NCBI GenBank assembly: GCA_039812545.1
Contig: JBDIAR010000043.1
Span: 1-20,057, forward strand
DNA: 20,057 bases
Source of the DNA: JBDIAR01 sp039812545
Lineage (GTDB): Bacteria > Actinomycetota > Actinomycetes > Actinomycetales > Dermatophilaceae
Reading direction: 5' to 3'
Shown in pieces: positions 16,141 to 20,057 of this stretch (position 1 is the stretch's first letter; every line of letters starts with the position of its first letter). The translations under genes and the position numbers were made by a program. Below the pieces are notes generated by a model that saw only the letters and a list, made by a program, of their open reading frames with translations, ran no database searches and had not been told where the DNA came from.

Positions 16141-17493
16141 TCAGACGCCTTCCACGCGCATCACCGAGACCACATGCTGGACGACCGCGAGTTCGGCCAG
16201 GGCCCTCACGGTCGCCGCGAGGGCGGCGTCCCGGGCGCTGTGGGTGACGATGACCAACAACGCGGCCTGGGTGTGGTCGCCGGTGACGATGGCCTGTTGG
16301 CGCACGGTTTCGATCGACACCCCGTTGGCGGCGAACACCGCGGCGACCTCGGCGAGGACGCCCGGTCGGTCGGCGACGTCCAGGCTGATGTGGTAGCGCG
16401 TGACGGCGTCCTCGATACCGACGACCGGCAGGTGCGCGTATGCCGATTCGCCGGGTCCGCGTCCCCCGGAGACCAGGTGCCGGGCGACGGCAACCAGGTC
16501 GCCCACGACCGCCGAGGCGGTCGGATCGCCGCCGGCGCCGCGGCCGTAGAACATCAACTGACCGGCCGCCCGGCATTCGACGAAGACGGCGTTGAACGCC
16601 TCACGAACCCCGGCCAGCGGATGCGACCGCGGGATCATCGCCGGGTGGACACGAACCGAAATCGCTTGGCCCTCAGGAGTTTCCAGCCGCTCGCAGATGG
16701 CCAGCAGTTTGACGACGTGGCCCATCTCGCGGGCGGCGGCGACATCGGCCGCGCTGACATCGCTGATCCCCTCACGGTGCACCTTGTCCCCGGGGACCCG
16801 CGAATGGAAGGCCAGCGAGGCCAGGATCGCGGCCTTGGCGGCGGCGTCGAAACCCTCCACGTCCGCGGTCGGGTCGGCTTCGGCATACCCGAGGGCCTGC
16901 GCCTGGGTTACGACGTCGGCGAAACCCGAGCCCAATGTGTCCATCTTGTCCAGCACGTAGTTCGTCGTGCCGTTGACGATGCCCATCACCTTGTCGACTC
17001 GGTCGCCGACGAGGGACTCGCGCAGCGGTCGCAGCAGCGGTATCGCCCCGGCCACGGCGGCTTCGTAGTACAGGTCGACCCCATGGGCCTCGGCGGCGGC
17101 ATACAGGCTCGGCCCGTCCTCGGCGAGGAGAGCCTTGTTGGCGGTGACCACGCCGGCGCCGGCTCCCATGGCGGCCAGGATGAGGCTGCGGGCCGGTTCG
17201 ATGCCGCCGATGACCTCGACGACGACGTCGGCCCGGGTGACCAGGGTCTTGGCGTCGGTGGTGAACAGGGCCGGGTCGACGCCGGTGTCCGAACGGTCCC
17301 GGCCCGCGCGGCGGACCGCGATTCCGACGATCTCCAACGGCCGCCCGATGCGAGCGGCCAGGTCGTCGCGTTCGGTCGTGATCATCCGGGCGACGGCCGT
17401 ACCGACGGTGCCGCAGCCGAGGATGGCGACTCTGATCGGGCGCTGGTCGGCGGCTTCGGCGACCAGCGAGGGCGAGGCGACTGTCGAACTCAC
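16141..17493 (-). CDS. hom: Homoserine dehydrogenase
   Basis: NAD(P)-dependent reduction of aspartate semialdehyde to homoserine, the branch step toward threonine and methionine. From the chosen start the protein has 450 residues. The Rossmann motif GCGTVG is at 26-31, GIVNGTTNY at 171-179, and DPTADVEGFDAAAK with the catalytic-type lysine at about 207-220. A C-terminal ACT domain (about 368-450, DVADRPGVLAEVAAVF) suggests feedback control by threonine. The GTG at 17493 is preferred; an in-frame TTG at 17565 would overlap lysA. The same 16-bp mini-ORF element as at wecA surrounds the GTG, and only a weak AGGG lies upstream. Confidence 0.95.
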   Translation of the reverse strand: MSSTVASPSLVAEAADQRPIRVAILGCGTVGTAVARMITTERDDLAARIGRPLEIVGIAVRRAGRDRSDTGVDPALFTTDAKTLVTRADVVVEVIGGIEPARSLILAAMGAGAGVVTANKALLAEDGPSLYAAAEAHGVDLYYEAAVAGAIPLLRPLRESLVGDRVDKVMGIVNGTTNYVLDKMDTLGSGFADVVTQAQALGYAEADPTADVEGFDAAAKAAILASLAFHSRVPGDKVHREGISDVSAADVAAAREMGHVVKLLAICERLETPEGQAISVRVHPAMIPRSHPLAGVREAFNAVFVECRAAGQLMFYGRGAGGDPTASAVVGDLVAVARHLVSGGRGPGESAYAHLPVVGIEDAVTRYHISLDVADRPGVLAEVAAVFAANGVSIETVRQQAIVTGDHTQAALLVIVTHSARDAALAATVRALAELAVVQHVVSVMRVEGV

Positions 17494-17505
17494 CGGGCCA
17501 TCATC
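17490..17505 (-). promoter_or_regulatory. Mini-ORF M-M-A-R-stop overlapping the hom start
   Basis: The same 16 bp as at 6490-6505. On the coding strand ATG-ATG-GCC-CGG-TGA ends in a TGA that overlaps the hom GTG. An AGGG stretch just upstream could serve the mini-ORF or hom. Confidence 0.4.
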
Positions 17506-17533
17506 CCCTATCGGAACCTGTGCCTTGGGCGGG

Positions 17534-17563
17534 TCAGCAGTCGAGGGCTCAGCAGTCGAGGGC
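17534..17563. repeat. 15-bp tandem duplication across the lysA stop
   Basis: TCAGCAGTCGAGGGC occurs twice in succession (17534-17548 and 17549-17563). The copy nearer lysA holds its last four codons (A-L-D-C) and stop; the other repeats them downstream. It looks like a recent slippage duplication and does not alter LysA. Confidence 0.9.
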
Positions 17564-18967
17564 AAGAATGTCCTCGATCGTCTCGCGGCGCACGATCAGC
17601 CGGGCCGCGCCGTCGCGGACGGCGACCACCGGCGGGCGGGGGGTGTGGTTGTACTGGCTGGACAGGGCGCGGCAATAGGCGCCGGTGCCGGGGACGGCGA
17701 TGAGATCGCCGGGGCTCACATCGGCGGGGAGGAACTCGTCCCGGACGACGATGTCCCCACTCTCGCAATGCCGCCCGACGACGCGGGCGAGGATCGGGTC
17801 GGGGTCGCCGACGCGGTTGGCGACGGCGCACGAGTAGTGGGCGCCGTAGAGGGCCGGGCGGACGTTGTCGCTCATCCCGCCGTCGACAGAGACGTAGTAG
17901 CGGGGTTGAGCCACGCCGAGGTCCACCGGTTTGACCGTGCCGACCTCGTACAGCGTGAAGGTGCTCGGGCCGGCGATGGCGCGGCCGGGTTCGATGGAGA
18001 CCCGAGGTGGTGGGACGTCCTGGGCGCGGCATTCGCGGGCGATGATCTCGGCGAGCGGGCCGGCGAGTTCGGCCGGGGTGAGCGGGTCGTGTTCGGTGGT
18101 GTAGGCGATGCCGAAGCCCCCGCCGAGGTCGAGTTCGGGCAGGACGACGCCGCAGGTGCGGGCGACGTCGGCGTGCATCCGGACCAGTCGGGCGGCCGAG
18201 ATGTCGAAGCCGGAGGTGTCGAAGATCTGGGAGCCGATGTGGCCGTGCAGTCCCGTGAGTTCCAGGGCGTCCGGGTGCGCGAGAATCCGTTCGACCGCCT
18301 CGTATGCCGTGCCGCCGGCCAGGCTGAACCCGAACTTCTGGTCCTCGTGGGCGGTGGCGATGAACTCGTGGGTGTGGGCCTCGACGCCGACGGTGACGCG
18401 AACCATCACCCGTTGGCGGACACCGGCTTCGGTGGCGATGGCGGCGAGCCGCTCGATCTCTTCGAAACTGTCGACGATGACGCGTCCGACCCCATGTTCG
18501 ACGGCAGCGCGAAGTTCGGCATACGACTTGTTGTTGCCGTGAAAGCCGATCCGAGCTCCGGGGACGCCGGCGCGCAAGGCGGTCGTGAGTTCGCCGCCGG
18601 TGCACACGTCCAGTCCGAGACCGTCCTCGGCGATCCACCGGGCGACCTCGGTACACAAGAACGCCTTGCCGGCGTAGTAGACGTCGGCGCCGCCGCCGAC
18701 ATCGCGGAACGCGTCGTGGAAGGCGTCGGCGAACTCGCGGGCCCGACTGCGGAAGTCGTTCTCGTCGAGCACGTAGGCGGGCGTGCCGAACTCGCGCGCT
18801 AGTTCGGTGACCGGGACCCCCGCGATGGCGATGACTCCGTCGGCGCCGCGCGCGACATTGCGCGGCCACAGCTTGGGGATGAGCGCGGCGACGTCGACGG
18901 GTGACTTGAGCCAGGGCGGAGTGAGGGCGCCGCGAACGTGCAGCGCTCCGGCCTCGTGGGACGACAT
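17549..18967 (-). CDS. lysA: Diaminopimelate decarboxylase
   Basis: PLP enzyme that decarboxylates meso-diaminopimelate to L-lysine, the last step of lysine synthesis. The 472-residue product has the alanine-racemase-like barrel with the PLP lysine K101 (VYYAGKAF), HGHIGSQ, EPGRAIAG, and the C-terminal-domain motifs DGGMSDN and HCESGD, whose cysteine reaches the partner active site. It has an N-terminal extension of about 45 residues before the usual start, typical of actinobacterial LysA. The ATG at 18967 has only a weak AGGA upstream. Order nrtL-like gene, lysA, hom matches the argS-lysA-hom neighbourhood of actinobacteria. Confidence 0.97.
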   Translation of the reverse strand: MSSHEAGALHVRGALTPPWLKSPVDVAALIPKLWPRNVARGADGVIAIAGVPVTELAREFGTPAYVLDENDFRSRAREFADAFHDAFRDVGGGADVYYAGKAFLCTEVARWIAEDGLGLDVCTGGELTTALRAGVPGARIGFHGNNKSYAELRAAVEHGVGRVIVDSFEEIERLAAIATEAGVRQRVMVRVTVGVEAHTHEFIATAHEDQKFGFSLAGGTAYEAVERILAHPDALELTGLHGHIGSQIFDTSGFDISAARLVRMHADVARTCGVVLPELDLGGGFGIAYTTEHDPLTPAELAGPLAEIIARECRAQDVPPPRVSIEPGRAIAGPSTFTLYEVGTVKPVDLGVAQPRYYVSVDGGMSDNVRPALYGAHYSCAVANRVGDPDPILARVVGRHCESGDIVVRDEFLPADVSPGDLIAVPGTGAYCRALSSQYNHTPRPPVVAVRDGAARLIVRRETIEDILALDC

Positions 18968-19026
18968 GCGCCCATCCTGTCAGGCCGGCGCCGTGCGCTC
19001 GTGCCGCGGTCCGGCAATCAGGACCG

Positions 19027-19794
19027 TCACCCGCGGCGGGCCTCGGACGCGCCGGACAGGATCGCCAGAATCCGACGGGCGAGTTGGGCTCTGGCGGCGT
19101 GGGCCGCGGTAGCCGGGGTATGCCAGGTGACGGGTCGCGGCGGCGTCCTGACCAGCCAGTCCAAGGTGGCGTCGGCGAGGTCCTCCAGGTGGCGGTGCAG
19201 GCGCGTGATGCCGCGGGGAGTCGCCCGGCGGGGTTCGGCGCCGGCGTAGACGTCCGGGGTCTCGACGAGGAGGGCGAGCAGCCAGGTGTCGGCGGGCGTG
19301 GTCAGCGCAGACCGGTCGGCCGGCAGGTTGGTCGGCAATTCCGTTGCAGACAATGCCAATTCGGATGACAGTCGCCGGCGGGCGTAGTCGGGTCCCTCGC
19401 CCGGCGGGTAGACACCGCGTGGGTCCGGCGCCGCGAGACTGCCGGGTGCGGGGACCGGGTCGTCCAGGACCCGGACGAGGAACGGCTGTGCCAGCGTCAC
19501 CGTCACGAATGCCCCGGCGACCCGGCCCTCTGCGACCCAGGCGTGCGAGATGTCCGGCGAGCTGCGGAGGGTTTCGGCGATGGCCGGCGCAGAACCGGGT
19601 GGGCGGGCGGGGAAAGTCCACACCGGGGCCCCGTCGTGGCGGTGCAGTCGCAGCGCGACCGGTGAGTCGTCGGGCGGCGCGGTAGGCGATGGCGCGGCGG
19701 GCGATGGCGCGGCTGGCGCACCGGTGTTCGCTCGAGCGCCGACGTCGCTGATGGCCCGCTCGATCACCCGGGTCAGGTCGTCGCGGACGCTCAC
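19027..19794 (-). CDS. nrtL: ArgS-related protein with DALR anticodon-binding domain, no catalytic core
   Basis: A 255-residue protein resembling parts of arginyl-tRNA synthetase. The segment VAGAFVTVTL (92-101) recalls the ArgS N-terminal add-on domain. From the DYARRRLSS motif (136-144) to the end it resembles the helical DALR anticodon-binding domain, with HRHLEDLADATLDWL and ARAQLARRILAILSGAS in the expected places. No HIGH or KMSKS signature is present, so it cannot charge tRNA by itself. It lies directly upstream of lysA, where argS or an ArgS-related protein (named NrtL in some actinobacterial annotation) is often found. Residues about 24-42 are an Ala/Pro/Ser linker. Its function is unknown and the symbol is tentative. 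The GTG start has no Shine-Dalgarno sequence. Confidence 0.7.
   Translation of the reverse strand: MSVRDDLTRVIERAISDVGARANTGAPAAPSPAAPSPTAPPDDSPVALRLHRHDGAPVWTFPARPPGSAPAIAETLRSSPDISHAWVAEGRVAGAFVTVTLAQPFLVRVLDDPVPAPGSLAAPDPRGVYPPGEGPDYARRRLSSELALSATELPTNLPADRSALTTPADTWLLALLVETPDVYAGAEPRRATPRGITRLHRHLEDLADATLDWLVRTPPRPVTWHTPATAAHAARAQLARRILAILSGASEARRG
19685..19714. repeat. 15-bp tandem duplication in the nrtL-like gene
   Basis: GGCGATGGCGCGGCG (19685-19699) is followed by a copy with one difference (19700-19714). It encodes part of the Ala/Pro/Ser linker (PSPAAPSPTAP). Confidence 0.8.
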
Positions 19795-19801
19795 CCGCGT
19801 C

Positions 19802-19807
19802 AGGGTA
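19802..19807 (-). promoter_or_regulatory. Possible -10 element for a leaderless nrtL-like transcript (TACCCT)
   Basis: TACCCT fits the TAnnnT pattern and ends 7 nt before the GTG at 19794-19792, which lacks a Shine-Dalgarno sequence. Spacing is right for transcription starting at the GTG. No clear -35 is seen. Confidence 0.35.
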
Positions 19808-19830
19808 GACGACTGGCTCAGGAAGGCCGG

Positions 19831-20057
19831 TCATGCCGCGGCCGTATGCCGGTGGGCCGGGTACCAGCGCACGCCACCGCCCGCGCCGCCGTCGTTTCCG
19901 TCGTGGTCGGCATCGTCGTGGTCGGGGTGGATGGTGGCGGTGAGGTGGTCGCGGTGCACGATCGTGTGGTGCCGTTCGCAGCAGGACCAGGTTGTCGAGG
20001 GCGGTGTGGCCGCCGGCTGCCCAGGGGATCAGGTGGTGGGCTCGGCACCAGCCGGGG
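19831..20057 (-). pseudogene. HNH endonuclease, 3' part, frameshifted
   Basis: The gene enters from the right edge. One frame reads RAHHLIPWAAGGHTALDNLVLL, the first half of the HNH nuclease motif of the DUF222/13E12 family. The second half, CERHHTIVHRDH, continues in another frame. The change falls near 19976-19984: the usual L-L-C junction lacks two bases compared with the expected CTGCTGTGC. After it the frame runs to TGA at 19833-19831 with an Asp/His/Gly-rich tail. It is either a decayed gene or a sequencing indel. Such HNH genes occur in many copies in actinobacteria. The tail carries a GTATGCC copy at 19844-19850. Confidence 0.7.

Noticed and set aside
17494..17565. An upstream TTG start for hom
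   Set aside because: It would overlap lysA and translate the duplicated lysA tail. The GTG at 17493 leads sooner into the Rossmann motif.

Overview
High-G+C DNA (about 70% by eye) with every convincing gene on the minus strand, so transcription runs from the right end of the window to the left. Gene content and order (lysA, hom, thrB, rho, rpmE, prfA, prmC, tsaC/sua5, glyA, wecA-type transferase, atp operon) follow a gene order well known from Actinomycetota. Separate atpF and atpH genes (not the mycobacterial b-delta fusion), a Micrococcus-like N/G/R/Q-rich insertion in Rho and a DUF222-type HNH remnant suggest a Micrococcales-like actinobacterium. The genus cannot be fixed from the sequence.

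Layout in the direction of transcription. (1) 20057-19831: 3' end of a frameshifted HNH endonuclease gene. (2) 19794-15201: an ArgS-like DALR-domain protein without a synthetase core, then lysA, hom and thrB for lysine, threonine and methionine synthesis; thrC, usual between hom and thrB, is missing. (3) 15200-14854: a 347-nt gene-free leader with stem-loops in front of rho. (4) 14853-8584: rho, an orphan membrane sensor (4-helix bundle, HAMP-like, GAF), rpmE, prfA and prmC: transcription termination, ribosome and translation termination. (5) 8587-5387: tsaC (tRNA t6A synthesis), glyA and a WecA/TagO-type polyprenyl-phosphate glycosyl-1-phosphate transferase. (6) 5386-95: a leader with a CRP-like palindrome and a long stem-loop, then atpI, a small AtpZ/AtpI-family gene, atpB, atpE, atpF, atpH and atpA; atpG would follow beyond the left edge. 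Tight stop/start overlaps (GTGA, ATGA, TGATG) and GTG starts are common, implying translational coupling.

The strongest signal not explained by the genes is a 7-bp word, GTATGCC (or its complement GGCATAC). I counted 37 copies in 20 kb, against about 2 expected from base composition. It occurs in all three reading frames and in intergenic DNA and forces rare codons (TAT, GCA, CAT, ATA). It behaves like a genome-wide iterated DNA signal such as an uptake sequence, methylation site or repair-shaped word. Other points of interest are the CRP-like box and structured leader of the atp operon, a 16-bp element carrying a mini-ORF whose stop overlaps the GTG start of two unrelated genes, four 15-bp tandem duplications, and the orphan sensor between rho and rpmE.
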